Part shown: piece by piece, positions 8,736 through 17,494 of the stretch | Numbering within the stretch: position 1 is the first letter of the stretch | Layout of the letters: each line of letters starts with the position of its first letter | DNA from: Duganella sp. sic0402 | Lineage (GTDB): Bacteria > Pseudomonadota > Gammaproteobacteria > Burkholderiales > Burkholderiaceae_D | DNA: 64,000 nt | Reading direction: 5' to 3' | Assembly: GCF_019219065.1 (NCBI RefSeq) | Contig: NZ_JAHUWK010000015.1 | Span: 1 to 64,000 of the forward strand | Position numbers and translations under genes: made by a program | Notes under the pieces: generated by a model | Told to the model about the DNA's origin: nothing | Seen by the model: only the letters and a program-made list of their open reading frames with translations | Database searches by the model: none

Positions 8736-9994
8736 TATTTACTCTCTCTCCACATCAAGAACATCAATGCCAGCAAGGGCAGGTTTTTACTCAGCGGACC
8801 GAACGGATGCAGCCAGAAGAATGGCAGACAGAGGCTCATGACCAGCGTGTAGCCGCCCACCAGCAGCAATTGCGCCGCCCATAGCCAGCGGCGCGGACGC
8901 AGCAACAGCAGCACGCCGATGGCCGCATCGGTGAGACTGGCCGCCAGCAGCATCGGTTCCTGCGCAATAGTGGGGATGCCGCAGGCAGCCAGCCACGCGC
9001 GGCTTTCCTCATGCGGCCAGCCGAACCAGGAGACAGCGGCGGTGATCAGCCACAGCGATGCCATCGCCAGCGTGATCAGCGTTGAGGCCCAGCCCCACAC
9101 TGCGCCGATGCGCTGGGCCGGCTGCGCAAACTGCGACGGGTCGCGCAGCGGAGCGTCCAGCAGTGCCGCCGCAGCGTCTGCGCTGGCGGTGTTGCTGCCG
9201 TCGGCGCTCTGCTCCAGCATCAGCAGCGATTCCGGCGTCAGCGCGCTGGATGGGAACAGTGCGGCCACCCGTGCCACGATACGCGCGATGGGCATCGGCA
9301 GCGACATCACCAGCGCCGGCGCCGCCCCCATCCCTTTGCGCAAGTCATCCAGATACGCAGCCATGCTGCCGGCGCGCGGACCAACGGTGGCCAGTTCGCG
9401 CGGCGGCGCTTCCGCCGAAGTCACCAGCTTGACGATGATGGCCGCCAGGTCCTCAACGTGTATCGGCTGTACCTTGGCGCGATGCGCCATCGGCATCATC
9501 AGTACAGGCAGCGTGGCCAGCATGCGGAACATCTCGCTGCTGGCGCCATGCTCGCCATACACCAGCGACGGGCGGATCACCGTGGCCTGCAAGTCACGCG
9601 CCAGCAAATCCACTTCCGCCGCGCCTTTGCTGCGCCAATAACCCGTAGCAGCGTCCGGATGGCTGCCCAGCGCGGAGACCTGCACCACACGCCGCACACC
9701 GAGCTGTTCGCAAGCGGCGAACACGGCAACTGGCGCGGCGCGATGCAGGCGGTCGAAATCGCCAGCATCGGCTTCGCGGATGATGCCCACGCAATTGACC
9801 ACCGCATCATAGCCTGGCAGCAGCGTCAGCCAATCCTGTTTGCTGGTCAGGCGGCCGACATCCGCTTCCAGCCAGTTCTGCTCGCCAACGGGACGGCGGC
9901 GGCTCAAGCCGGTCACCTCGCAGCCGGCCGTGCGCAGTGCCCGCACCGCATGGCTGCCGATCAAACCTGTCGCACCGAGTACCAGGACTTTCAT
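8735..9994 (-). CDS. NAD(P)-binding SDR/NmrA-type protein fused to DoxX-like membrane domain
   Basis: Residues 1 to about 280 form an extended-SDR/NmrA-like Rossmann fold starting MKVLVLGATGLIGSHAVRAL (GxxGxxG motif). The last about 130 residues have four hydrophobic helices like DoxX/DUF417 proteins. Such fusions are often annotated as sugar epimerase or complex I-assembly-like proteins; the true substrate is unknown. A strong GGAGGA ribosome site precedes the ATG by 6 nt. An operator palindrome lies 18 bp upstream of the start, so the gene is probably repressed by the neighbouring GbsR-type regulator. It is followed without a gap by the DUF2269 gene. Confidence 0.8.
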   Translation of the reverse strand: MKVLVLGATGLIGSHAVRALRTAGCEVTGLSRRRPVGEQNWLEADVGRLTSKQDWLTLLPGYDAVVNCVGIIREADAGDFDRLHRAAPVAVFAACEQLGVRRVVQVSALGSHPDAATGYWRSKGAAEVDLLARDLQATVIRPSLVYGEHGASSEMFRMLATLPVLMMPMAHRAKVQPIHVEDLAAIIVKLVTSAEAPPRELATVGPRAGSMAAYLDDLRKGMGAAPALVMSLPMPIARIVARVAALFPSSALTPESLLMLEQSADGSNTASADAAAALLDAPLRDPSQFAQPAQRIGAVWGWASTLITLAMASLWLITAAVSWFGWPHEESRAWLAACGIPTIAQEPMLLAASLTDAAIGVLLLLRPRRWLWAAQLLLVGGYTLVMSLCLPFFWLHPFGPLSKNLPLLALMFLMWRESK

Positions 9995-10011
9995 CGCATC
10001 CTCCGTCAGTA

Positions 10012-10031
10012 ATTTCTGTAAATACAGAAAT
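10012..10031. promoter_or_regulatory. Operator for the GbsR-like regulator, copy 1
   Basis: ATTTCTGT-AAAT-ACAGAAAT is a perfect inverted repeat with 8 bp arms and a 4-nt centre. It is placed between the end of the regulator gene and the start of the SDR-DoxX gene. The same arms with the same spacing occur upstream of the regulator itself at 10585-10604, so this is a strong candidate binding site. Only the centre differs (AAAT here, CGCT there). Confidence 0.8.
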
Positions 10032-10046
10032 ATTTGGCTAAAAAAT

Positions 10047-10574
10047 TTAATCGCTGCCCAACAGGCGCGCGACCTTGCCTCCCATTTTCAGGAAGCGCTG
10101 CATGGTGGCTGGCGGCAGGTGTTTGTAATCGTCGTAAGTGGTGGTCAGCATTTCCATAAACGCCAGCACTTGCTCCATTTTGACTTTGGTGGCGTGCTCC
10201 AGTTCCGGATCGCTTTCCGCCTCGACCGCGCAGGCGCGCAGTACGGTCAGGGTCGGATCGATTTCGCGCTTCTTGCGCTCCTCGACAATGACGCGGAAGA
10301 TTTCCCATACGTCTTGCAGGGCGAGGAAGTGATCGCGGCGGTCGCCGGGCATGTGGGTGATGCGCACCAGGCCCCAGCTTTGCAGCTCTTTCACGCTGTT
10401 GCTGACGTTGGAGCGCGCCACCTCCAGCGTCTCGGCGATCTGCTCGGCGTTCAGCGGCTGGTTGGTCAGAAACAGCAAGGCGTGGATCTGCGCCACAGTC
10501 CGGTTCACCCCCCAGCGCGCGCCCATTTCGCCCCAGTGCAGGATGTATTTCTGGATGGTCGGTGAAAGTTTCAT
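10047..10574 (-). CDS. GbsR/MarR-family transcriptional regulator
   Basis: This 175-residue winged-helix protein starts MKLSPTIQKYILHWGEMGAR. The helix-turn-helix is around residues 35-75 (NAEQIAETLEVARSNVSNSVKELQSWGLV), followed by a wing with MPGDRRDHF. The pattern WGEMGARWGVNRTVAQIHALL is typical of the GbsR/OpuAR subgroup. The open frame continues upstream, but the start at 10574 fits the family length and places the operator just before it. It likely represses itself and the downstream SDR-DoxX/DUF2269 unit. The inducer is unknown. Confidence 0.85.
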   Translation of the reverse strand: MKLSPTIQKYILHWGEMGARWGVNRTVAQIHALLFLTNQPLNAEQIAETLEVARSNVSNSVKELQSWGLVRITHMPGDRRDHFLALQDVWEIFRVIVEERKKREIDPTLTVLRACAVEAESDPELEHATKVKMEQVLAFMEMLTTTYDDYKHLPPATMQRFLKMGGKVARLLGSD

Positions 10575-10584
10575 GATTTCTCTA

Positions 10585-10604
10585 ATTTCTGTCGCTACAG
10601 AAAT
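10585..10604. promoter_or_regulatory. Operator for the GbsR-like regulator, copy 2
   Basis: ATTTCTGT-CGCT-ACAGAAAT is a perfect inverted repeat 10 bp upstream of the regulator start, in the right place for autorepression. Its arms are identical to those at 10012-10031, and the 4-nt spacing is also the same. Confidence 0.8.
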
Positions 10605-10735
10605 CATAGGATGCTTTTTCGGCAAAGTCAACGCTGGCGTCTGCGCTAGCGCAAAGGTGTAGGGTGATGATTCGATACGATGGAGAACGGCTGTGACTTC
10701 GGCCGTTTCTGCTACGATCAATTGGGGGAGGTATC

Positions 10736-11233
10736 ATGACCATGCCTATCAAATTCGACACCCATGAGTATGTCCGTCAACTGACGGAAGCAGGCATCCC
10801 GGCCGATGAGGCAGAAGCGCACGCCAATGCACTCAGCCTGGCGATGGCCGAAGCCACCGTCACGCCCGGCGAACTACTGCTACTCAGAACAGACGTCCTC
10901 GCCCGTATCCAGATGCTGCGAACCGAAGTAGTGGGCGGCATCGACACGCTGCGAACTGAGGTGATGGGCGGTATCGATATGCTGCGAACTGAGGTGATGG
11001 GCGGTATCGATATGCTGCGAACTGAGGTGACGGGCGATATCAATATGCTGCGAACTGAACTGACCGGCCGCGTCGAAGTGCTGCGAACGGAAATGTCGAG
11101 CCGGGTCGAGACGTTGCGAACGGAACTGCTGGGCCGCATCGAGACGCTGCAGGCAAAATTCACGCCGCTTTATCTCATGGTTGGCCTGTCGCTTGCGCTA
11201 CACGTCGTCACCCTCGTCAAGCTGTTTTACTGA
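10736..11233 (+). CDS. Repetitive coiled-coil membrane-tail protein (DUF1640/CCDC90-like)
   Basis: This is a 165-residue protein with three parts. Residues 1-48 form an acidic helical head (HEYVRQLTEAGIPADEAEAHANAL) resembling the start of DUF1640 proteins. Residues 50-137 are eight 11-residue repeats of the form (M/T/V)LRTE(V/L)xGxID. The last segment is hydrophobic (LYLMVGLSLALHVVTLVKLF). The repeats should form a coiled coil (hendecads) standing on a C-terminal membrane anchor. The last 36 bp overlap the convergent MutS-like gene. Function unknown; the DUF1640 assignment rests on architecture. Confidence 0.75.
   Translation: MTMPIKFDTHEYVRQLTEAGIPADEAEAHANALSLAMAEATVTPGELLLLRTDVLARIQMLRTEVVGGIDTLRTEVMGGIDMLRTEVMGGIDMLRTEVTGDINMLRTELTGRVEVLRTEMSSRVETLRTELLGRIETLQAKFTPLYLMVGLSLALHVVTLVKLFY
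10883..11146 (+). repeat. 33 bp coding tandem repeats
   Basis: Eight consecutive 33 bp units encode the hendecad repeats. Two neighbouring units (10958-10990 and 10991-11023) are base-for-base identical, pointing to recent slippage or unequal crossover. The copy number may vary between strains. Confidence 0.9.
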
Positions 11234-12718
11234 CACGCCACTCGGATGGGCCATATAGTTGCTCAGCCAGGCGTGGATGCGGTTAGCCTTGGCGGTGACG
11301 GCAGTCCCGAAGCCGCGCTCGCCCAGCAAGGCGATCCCATTGGTATCAGCCAGCAGGCCCGGCGCCAGCTGCCAGCGCCCGTCAACCCGGCTCACACACC
11401 ACGGCTGCAGACGGTCCGATAGCAGCGCTGCCAGCACCAGATGGTGCGAAGCAACCAGCACACGTCCATGCCGCGTCAACTCATGCAGCACAGCCCCCGC
11501 CGCTGACACCGACTCCAGATAATTCGTGCCCCGGAAAATCTCATCGATGATGAAGATCGCCGGCTGCCGCTCCGCCAGCGCCAGCAATTCCTGCCCGCGC
11601 CGCAGCTCGGCCATGTAAAAACTCTCGCCGCTGGCCATCGCATCTTCGTTCTGCATGCTGCTGTACACCGGCAGCAGCGGCGTCACCGCGCGCGCCGCAT
11701 AGCAAAAGCCGAACGCCCGCGCCGTGACCAGATTCAAGCCCACAGTCCGCAACAGCGTACTCTTGCCGATGCCATTCTGACCCGAGATGAACACGCCCTG
11801 CTGCACCATGCACAAGCTCAGCGGCGCGGCGCCATCCAGCAGCGGATGCAGCACATCCTCCAGCACCACCTCATCACCCTGCTCCGCCCAGCAATACACC
11901 GGTGCCGACGCCAGATGCCGTGCCAGCGCAATATCCGCTTCCACCGCCGCCACGCGCTCAAAGCTGGTGCGCAGCAAGCCCTGATGCTCTCGCACCACAT
12001 CACGGCTGCGGAAGAAGTGACGCACATTTTGCAGGAACAGCCAGTCACCATACTCGCGCGCGCCCGGCAACACGGCAAACAGCGAGCGGTTCAGACGCCA
12101 ATTCAGCCGGCCAGCCTGCGCCGCATCCGCGCGCAACGCCGCCAGCGCAGGATCATCAATCTGCCCCAGCTGCGTATGCGCACGCAGCAGCAACTGCGTG
12201 GTATGCAGGATGCGTTCCCACTCCTGCACCTGATCGTAATAACGCGCCTGAATCGCGCACAGCAGCGCGGCCAGCGCCACGGCGACGCCCCATAGCGGCA
12301 GCCAGCCGGTGAACAGCGCCGCCACCACCGACACCACTGTCACAATCGGCAGCCAGGCCAGCAAAGGCAGCCAGCGCGGTAACGACGGCAACGGCGATGC
12401 GCCAAACAAGGTCACGCTGATTTCACGGTCGGCTCGGCGCAGATCGGCGACCGCATTCTGCAAGCGCAGGCGCCGTGGTTCATCTTCCGCCAGCGCGCGC
12501 GCCAGCGGAGGCGGAGGCGCCCCGGACACCACCTGCAAGCGCCGGTGCAGCTCCTGCTGCCCGAGGATGCTGGTCTCGCGCGCCAGCAGCGCACTGTAGT
12601 CGGACAGCAGCAAGTCATTCCAGGTGTGGGTGTCCAGCAGGCTGTCAGTGCCGGACACAGTACGGTGATACAAGGCGACGTCGCTGGCGACGAAAGGATA
12701 GTCATTCATGCCCGCCAT
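11198..12718 (-). CDS. MutS-family ATPase with transmembrane segment (no mismatch-recognition domain)
   Basis: The 506-residue protein has the MutS ATPase at its C-terminal half: Walker A GQNGIGKST, Walker B FIIDEIFRGTN with the MutS-type SxMQNEDAMASGESFYMAEL segment before it, and ASHH as the switch. The N-terminal half is helical with two hydrophobic stretches (about residues 105-150). The MutS mismatch-binding domain I and the MutS2 Smr domain are absent. This matches the group of membrane MutS-like proteins of unknown role, so mismatch repair should not be assumed. The start at 12718 is the longest; an internal ATG three codons later is equally possible. Confidence 0.8.
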   Translation of the reverse strand: MAGMNDYPFVASDVALYHRTVSGTDSLLDTHTWNDLLLSDYSALLARETSILGQQELHRRLQVVSGAPPPPLARALAEDEPRRLRLQNAVADLRRADREISVTLFGASPLPSLPRWLPLLAWLPIVTVVSVVAALFTGWLPLWGVAVALAALLCAIQARYYDQVQEWERILHTTQLLLRAHTQLGQIDDPALAALRADAAQAGRLNWRLNRSLFAVLPGAREYGDWLFLQNVRHFFRSRDVVREHQGLLRTSFERVAAVEADIALARHLASAPVYCWAEQGDEVVLEDVLHPLLDGAAPLSLCMVQQGVFISGQNGIGKSTLLRTVGLNLVTARAFGFCYAARAVTPLLPVYSSMQNEDAMASGESFYMAELRRGQELLALAERQPAIFIIDEIFRGTNYLESVSAAGAVLHELTRHGRVLVASHHLVLAALLSDRLQPWCVSRVDGRWQLAPGLLADTNGIALLGERGFGTAVTAKANRIHAWLSNYMAHPSGVSVKQLDEGDDV

Positions 12719-12750
12719 ATGCCGTCGATTGACAAATTTTCAAGTCCAGC

Positions 12751-12791
12751 CGGACAAAGCGGACAAAACGGACGCTCGCGGACAGCGGACA
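12751..12791. promoter_or_regulatory. Five CGGAC(A/G) boxes: candidate enhancer of the ABC operon
   Basis: CGGACA occurs at 12751, 12760, 12779 and 12786, and CGGACG at 12769, with spacings of 9, 9, 10 and 7 bp. They lie about 40-80 bp upstream of a sigma-54 promoter, where NtrC-type activators bind. The same box in inverted orientation recurs five times at 63328-63376 ahead of the second sigma-54 promoter. The likely binder is the NtrC-type regulator encoded at 17495-18844. Confidence 0.75.
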
Positions 12792-12829
12792 CACGCCAAC
12801 AATCTTATAAAAATCAGCAACTTAGCAGG

Positions 12830-12845
12830 TGGCACATTTTCTGCA
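12830..12845 (+). promoter_or_regulatory. Sigma-54 promoter of the adaptor-ABC-FtsX operon
   Basis: TGGCACATTTTCTGCA matches the -24/-12 consensus (GG and GC exactly 10 bp apart, TGGCAC at -24). It sits 33 bp upstream of the adaptor ATG, downstream of the CGGACA boxes. The operon itself encodes a GAYTGA-bearing sigma-54 activator, supporting autoregulated sigma-54 control. Confidence 0.8.
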
Positions 12846-12878
12846 TAAGCTTGCCCATCTACTCACAACCGAACCACC

Positions 12879-14144
12879 ATGATACGCGACACCTCCAGTC
12901 AAGACGCCGTGATTACCGCCCCCAAAGGCCACCACGCCAAGCGCCGCATCATCCTCGCCGCCAGCGCGCTGGCGATCCTCGCCGCCGGCTGGTATCTCGT
13001 TCACACCTGGCGCGACAGCGACCACTCGGTCAACATCTCGCGCCTGCGCATCGCTGAAATCGGACGCGGCACGCTGATCCGCGACGCCGCCGTCAACGGC
13101 CGCATCGTCGCTGCCGTCAGCCCGACCTTGTACGCGCCCTCACTGGCCACCGTCACGCTGAAGGTCAACGCCGGCGACACCGTCAAACGAGGCGATGTGC
13201 TGGCAGTGCTGGAATCGCCCGACCTGTCGGATGCGCTGAAGAAGGAGCAAGCCGCCTACGCGCAGATCGAAGCCGACGTGGCGCGCCAGCGCATCCTGGC
13301 CCGCAAGCAGAAGCTGCTGGCGCAGCGCGACGCCGACACCGCCGAGATCGACCGCCTCTCGGCCCAGCGCACGCTGGAGCGCTACGACGCCGTCTCCAAC
13401 GAGGGCATCATCGCCAAGATCGAATACCAGAAAGCCAAGGACGCGCTGAACTCCGCCGCCATCCGCGCCAAGCACGCCGAGCAGGCATCGACGCTGGAAA
13501 ACGACAACGTCGCGCTGGAGCTGGAATCCAAGATCAAGCAGCTGGACCAGCAACGCAGCACGCTGTCCAACGCCCAGCGACGGGTTGACGAACTGACTGT
13601 GCGCGCGCCGGTCGACGGATTCATCGGCACGCTGTCGGTGACCAACCGCAGCGTGGTGCCGGCCAACACACCGCTGATGACGCTGGTCGACCTGTCGCGC
13701 CTTGAAGTGGAACTGGAAGTGCCGGAAACCTATGTCTCCGACCTTGGTATCGGCATGACCGCGGAAGTCAACTACGGCACCGGCACCACCAACGGCAAGC
13801 TGTCGGCGCTGCCACCGGAAGTGGTGAAGAACCAGGTGCTGGCGCGCGTGCGCTTCAATCAGCAGCCGGCCGGCCTGCGCCAGAACCAGCGTATCACCGC
13901 GCGCCTGCTGATCGACGAGAAGCCGAATGTGCTGATGGTGCAGCGCGGTCCCTTCGTCGAATCCGAAGGCGGCCGCTTCGTCTACCTGGTGCGCGATGGC
14001 CTGGCCATCCGCACCCCGGTCAAGCTGGGTGCCACCAGCGTGTCCGCCGTCGAGATTCTCGGCGGCCTGAAACAGGGCGACAAGATCGTCGTCGCAGGAA
14101 CCGAAACCTTTGAGAACGCCGAACGCGTCTCGATCAACCAATAA
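12879..14144 (+). CDS. Periplasmic adaptor (membrane fusion protein) of an ABC/FtsX exporter
   Basis: This is a 421-residue HlyD/MacA-family adaptor. A cytoplasmic N-terminus is followed by one TM helix (residues 22-42, IILAASALAILAAGWYLV). Then come a split lipoyl domain (PTLYAPSLATVTLKVNAGDTVKRGDVLAVLESPD ... VRAPVDGFIGTL), a long alpha-hairpin around residues 105-235, a beta-barrel and a membrane-proximal end. It would join the inner-membrane FtsX permeases to an outer-membrane channel, which is not encoded here. It is the first gene of the sigma-54 unit. The exported substrate is unknown; antimicrobial peptides or envelope peptides are typical. Confidence 0.88.
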   Translation: MIRDTSSQDAVITAPKGHHAKRRIILAASALAILAAGWYLVHTWRDSDHSVNISRLRIAEIGRGTLIRDAAVNGRIVAAVSPTLYAPSLATVTLKVNAGDTVKRGDVLAVLESPDLSDALKKEQAAYAQIEADVARQRILARKQKLLAQRDADTAEIDRLSAQRTLERYDAVSNEGIIAKIEYQKAKDALNSAAIRAKHAEQASTLENDNVALELESKIKQLDQQRSTLSNAQRRVDELTVRAPVDGFIGTLSVTNRSVVPANTPLMTLVDLSRLEVELEVPETYVSDLGIGMTAEVNYGTGTTNGKLSALPPEVVKNQVLARVRFNQQPAGLRQNQRITARLLIDEKPNVLMVQRGPFVESEGGRFVYLVRDGLAIRTPVKLGATSVSAVEILGGLKQGDKIVVAGTETFENAERVSINQ

Positions 14145-14160
14145 CATCCGAGAGGCCCTT

Positions 14161-14868
14161 ATGCTGCGCATGAAAAACCTGAGCAAAGTGTATCGCACCC
14201 ACATGATCGAAACCCACGCGCTGCGCGGTTTCGAAATCCACGTCAAGCAAGGCGAATTCGTCACCGTCACCGGTCCTTCCGGCTCCGGCAAGACCAGCTT
14301 CCTCAATATCGCCGGACTTCTGGAAGAATTCACCGACGGCGAATACGTGCTGGACGGCGTCAATGTCAAAGGCATGGACGACAACGCCCGCTCGCGCCTG
14401 CGCAATGAAAAGCTGGGCTTCATCTTCCAGGGCTTCAACCTGATTCCCGACCTGTCGCTGTTCGACAATGTCGATGTGCCGCTGCGCTATCGCGGCTTCA
14501 ACGCCGCCGAACGCAAGGAGCGCATCGAAGACGCGCTGGCCAAGGTCGGCCTGGCTTCGCGCATGAAGCACTATCCAGCCGAGCTGTCGGGCGGCCAGCA
14601 GCAGCGGGTGGCGATCGCCCGTGCGCTGGCCGGTTCGCCCAAGCTGCTGCTGGCCGACGAACCGACCGGCAATCTGGATACGCAAATGGCGCGCGGTGTG
14701 ATGGAGCTGCTGGAGGAAATCAACGCGGCCGGCACCACCATCCTGATGGTGACCCACGATCCGGAACTGGCGGTGCGCACCCAGCGCAATGTCCACATCA
14801 TCGACGGCCAGGTGTCCGACCTGGTGCGCAAGTCGCCGTCGCTGAGCACTGTTGGCCACGTGGCGTAA
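14161..14868 (+). CDS. ABC transporter ATPase (MacB/LolD type)
   Basis: This 235-residue nucleotide-binding protein starts MLRMKNLSKVYRTHMIETHA. It has Walker A GPSGSGKTS, Q-loop FQGFNLIPDLS, signature LSGGQQQRVAIARAL, Walker B LLLADEPTGNLD and the H-loop VTHD. It belongs to the group that powers FtsX-type mechanotransmission transporters. The start at 14161 is preceded by GAGAGG; the frame is open further upstream inside the adaptor gene. It is 16 bp downstream of the adaptor and 10 bp before the first permease. Confidence 0.93.
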   Translation: MLRMKNLSKVYRTHMIETHALRGFEIHVKQGEFVTVTGPSGSGKTSFLNIAGLLEEFTDGEYVLDGVNVKGMDDNARSRLRNEKLGFIFQGFNLIPDLSLFDNVDVPLRYRGFNAAERKERIEDALAKVGLASRMKHYPAELSGGQQQRVAIARALAGSPKLLLADEPTGNLDTQMARGVMELLEEINAAGTTILMVTHDPELAVRTQRNVHIIDGQVSDLVRKSPSLSTVGHVA

Positions 14869-14878
14869 GGAGCCGTTC

Positions 14879-16195
14879 ATGTTCCAATACTATTTTCTGC
14901 TGGGACTGCGCAGCCTGCGCCGCAATCCGGCACTGACCGCGCTGATGGTGCTGACACTGGCCATTGGCGTGGCTGCCAGCGTTTCCACGCTGACCATCCT
15001 GCATGTGATGTCCGGCGATCCGATCCCAAACAAGAGCAACCGCCTGTTCGTACCGCAGATCGACAATGGCCCGCTGGACGGCTACAAGCCTGGCGATGAA
15101 CCGAACGATAACCAGATGGGCTATCCGGACGCCATGAATCTGCTCGCCAGCAAGGCCGGCGAACGCCGCACCGCCATCTACGGCATCGGCCAGTCGATCG
15201 AGCCAGAGCGCAAGGACCTCGGCGCCTTCATGGCGCAAGGCCTGGCGGTGACGTCCGATTTCTTCAATATGTTCGATGTGCCCTTCCTGCACGGCAGCGG
15301 CTGGAATCCCGCCGACGACAAGACCGGCGCCGACGTGGTGGTGCTAAGCCGCGCGATGGCCGCCAAGCTGTATGGCGACGCCGACCCGATCGGCAAGCGC
15401 GTGACCATCGGCACCATCCAGTACCAGATCGTCGGCGTGCTGGATAAGTGGACCGTGGTGCCGCGCTTCCACCGCCTGATCGGCAACGAGGACGCGGCCT
15501 TTGTCGACGAGGACGAAATGTTCGTACCCTTCGCCAGCGCCATCCGGCACGAGTTCCAGCGCATGGGCAGCACCAGCTGCACTGGCGACGTTACGCCCGG
15601 CTTCAAGGGCTTTCTGGATTCTGAATGCACCTGGATACAGTTCTGGTTCGAGACGCGTACCGCCGCCGACCGCGCCGAGCTGCAAAGCTTCCTCGACAGC
15701 TACGCCATCGAACAGCGCAAGCTGGGCCGCCTGAAACGCGCCGCGCCGAATGTGCTGTACGACGTGCGCGAATGGCTGGACCACCTGAAAGTGGTCGGCA
15801 ACGACAGCAAACTGTCGGCCTGGCTGGCGTTCGGCTTCCTGGTCCTGTGCCTGGTCAACACCATCGGTCTGCTGCTGGCCAAATTCTCGGTGCGCGCCGC
15901 CGAAGTCGGCATCCGCCGCGCGCTGGGCGCCTCGCGCCGCGAAATCTTCACCCAGTTCCTGATCGAGACCACGGTGGTCGGCCTGGTCGGCGGCATATTG
16001 GGCCTGCTACTGGCGTTTAGCGCGCTGGCACTGATCGCCATGCAATCGAAGGCGCTGACGGCGGTCGCGCATATGGACTGGATCATGCTGCTGACCACCT
16101 TCGCCATGGCGGTGCTGTCGGCGGTGCTGGCCGGCCTGCTGCCGACCTGGCGCGCCTGCCAGGTAACGCCGGCGCTGCAACTCAAATCCCAATAA
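14879..16195 (+). CDS. FtsX/MacB-type ABC permease, first copy
   Basis: This is a 438-residue permease. TM1 near residues 20-45 (ALTALMVLTLAIGVAASVSTLTIL) is followed by a large periplasmic MacB-PCD domain of about 260 residues. Three C-terminal TM helices include the FtsX core (AAEVGIRRALGASRREIFTQFLIE). A strong AAGGAG precedes the ATG at 14879, which is preferred over the ATG 9 codons earlier. It presumably forms a heterodimer with the next permease, as the two are adjacent and both complete. Confidence 0.9.
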   Translation: MFQYYFLLGLRSLRRNPALTALMVLTLAIGVAASVSTLTILHVMSGDPIPNKSNRLFVPQIDNGPLDGYKPGDEPNDNQMGYPDAMNLLASKAGERRTAIYGIGQSIEPERKDLGAFMAQGLAVTSDFFNMFDVPFLHGSGWNPADDKTGADVVVLSRAMAAKLYGDADPIGKRVTIGTIQYQIVGVLDKWTVVPRFHRLIGNEDAAFVDEDEMFVPFASAIRHEFQRMGSTSCTGDVTPGFKGFLDSECTWIQFWFETRTAADRAELQSFLDSYAIEQRKLGRLKRAAPNVLYDVREWLDHLKVVGNDSKLSAWLAFGFLVLCLVNTIGLLLAKFSVRAAEVGIRRALGASRREIFTQFLIETTVVGLVGGILGLLLAFSALALIAMQSKALTAVAHMDWIMLLTTFAMAVLSAVLAGLLPTWRACQVTPALQLKSQ

Positions 16196-16208
16196 GCGAG
16201 TACACATC

Positions 16209-17444
16209 ATGGAAATCCGTCCCATCCTGTCCGCCCTGCTGCGCAACAAGACCGGCCCCATTCTGGTGGCCGTGCAAGTTGCGCTAAGCCTGGCCATTCT
16301 CGCCAACGCGCTGTACATCGTGCAGGTGCGCATGTCCGTCTCGGCGCGCGAGAGCGGCCTGGCCAACGAGCAGGACGTGTTCACCCTGCAGATCCGCCAG
16401 ATCACCGCCGGCACACACGAAGAACAGCTGGCCAACCAGCAGCGCAATGCCGCCACGCTGCGCGCCGTGCCGGGCGTGCTGTCGGTGGCTTCTTCGTGGC
16501 AGATGCCGCTGTCGCGCTCCGGCAATTACACCAGCCTGTCCGTCAGCCGCAAGCAGGCCACGCCGACCACCAACGCCAGCATCTACCGCAGTGCCGATTC
16601 GCTGATCAACACCTGGGGACTGAAGCTGATCGAAGGCCGCGACTTCCTGCCCGGCGAAGTGCCCACCATCGACCAGAACGTCAGTGAGGAGTCCAGCGGC
16701 GTAGCGATCATTACCCGCCAACTGGGCGAGAAGCTGTGGCCGGGCAGCACCAGCTTTGTCGGCAAGAGTTTCTACTTCGGCACCGGCGACGGTGCGCGCG
16801 AAGGTCGTATCGTCGGCGTGGTCGAGAAACTGCAAACGCCCAGCGCGCAAATCAGCGAGCGTGGCGAGTTCTCGGCGCTGGTGCCGCTGCGCGCCACTGG
16901 CGGAAAATCGTTCAACTACACGCTGCGTGCCGAACCGGGCCAGCTGGAGCGCGTGATGAAGGAAGCGGAAAACGCCGCCCGCAAAAATTCGGCGATACCG
17001 GTGATCGTCAAGGTGCGCCCGATGACCGAGTTCCGCACCACCCGCTACCGCGCCGACAAGGCGCTGGCTTGGATGCTGCTGACGGTCAGCGTGCTGCTGT
17101 TGCTGGTCACCGCCAGCGGCATCGTCGGCATGGCCAGCCTGTGGGTCACGCAGCGGCGCAAGCAGATCGGCGTGCGCCGCGCATTGGGCGCGCGCCGGGT
17201 CGACATCCTGCGCTATTTCCTGACTGAGAACTTCATGATCACCAGCGCGGGCATCGGCGCCGGCGTGCTGCTGGCGCTGGGCCTGAACCAGCTGCTGGTC
17301 AGCCAGCTGGAACTGACACGCTTGCCACCGGCCTACCTGGTCGGCGGCGCGGTCATCTTCTTGCTGCTGGGCGTGATCGCGGTGTACGGACCGGCATGGC
17401 GCGCCGCCAGCATTTCGCCGGCCACCGCCACCCGCACCGCTTAA
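16209..17444 (+). CDS. FtsX/MacB-type ABC permease, second copy
   Basis: This 411-residue permease has the same plan as its neighbour: TM1 (ILVAVQVALSLAILANALYIV), a periplasmic domain, and three C-terminal TM helices with QIGVRRALGARRVDILRYFLTE. It starts 13 bp after the stop of the first permease. The two proteins share architecture but little sequence outside the FtsX core, which suggests an obligate heterodimer. It ends about 50 bp before the regulator start. Confidence 0.9.
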   Translation: MEIRPILSALLRNKTGPILVAVQVALSLAILANALYIVQVRMSVSARESGLANEQDVFTLQIRQITAGTHEEQLANQQRNAATLRAVPGVLSVASSWQMPLSRSGNYTSLSVSRKQATPTTNASIYRSADSLINTWGLKLIEGRDFLPGEVPTIDQNVSEESSGVAIITRQLGEKLWPGSTSFVGKSFYFGTGDGAREGRIVGVVEKLQTPSAQISERGEFSALVPLRATGGKSFNYTLRAEPGQLERVMKEAENAARKNSAIPVIVKVRPMTEFRTTRYRADKALAWMLLTVSVLLLLVTASGIVGMASLWVTQRRKQIGVRRALGARRVDILRYFLTENFMITSAGIGAGVLLALGLNQLLVSQLELTRLPPAYLVGGAVIFLLLGVIAVYGPAWRAASISPATATRTA

Positions 17445-17494
17445 TGACCGGCGCCGGCGTTTCGGGCGTGCCGCGACAGTGTTATGCTTGCGAC

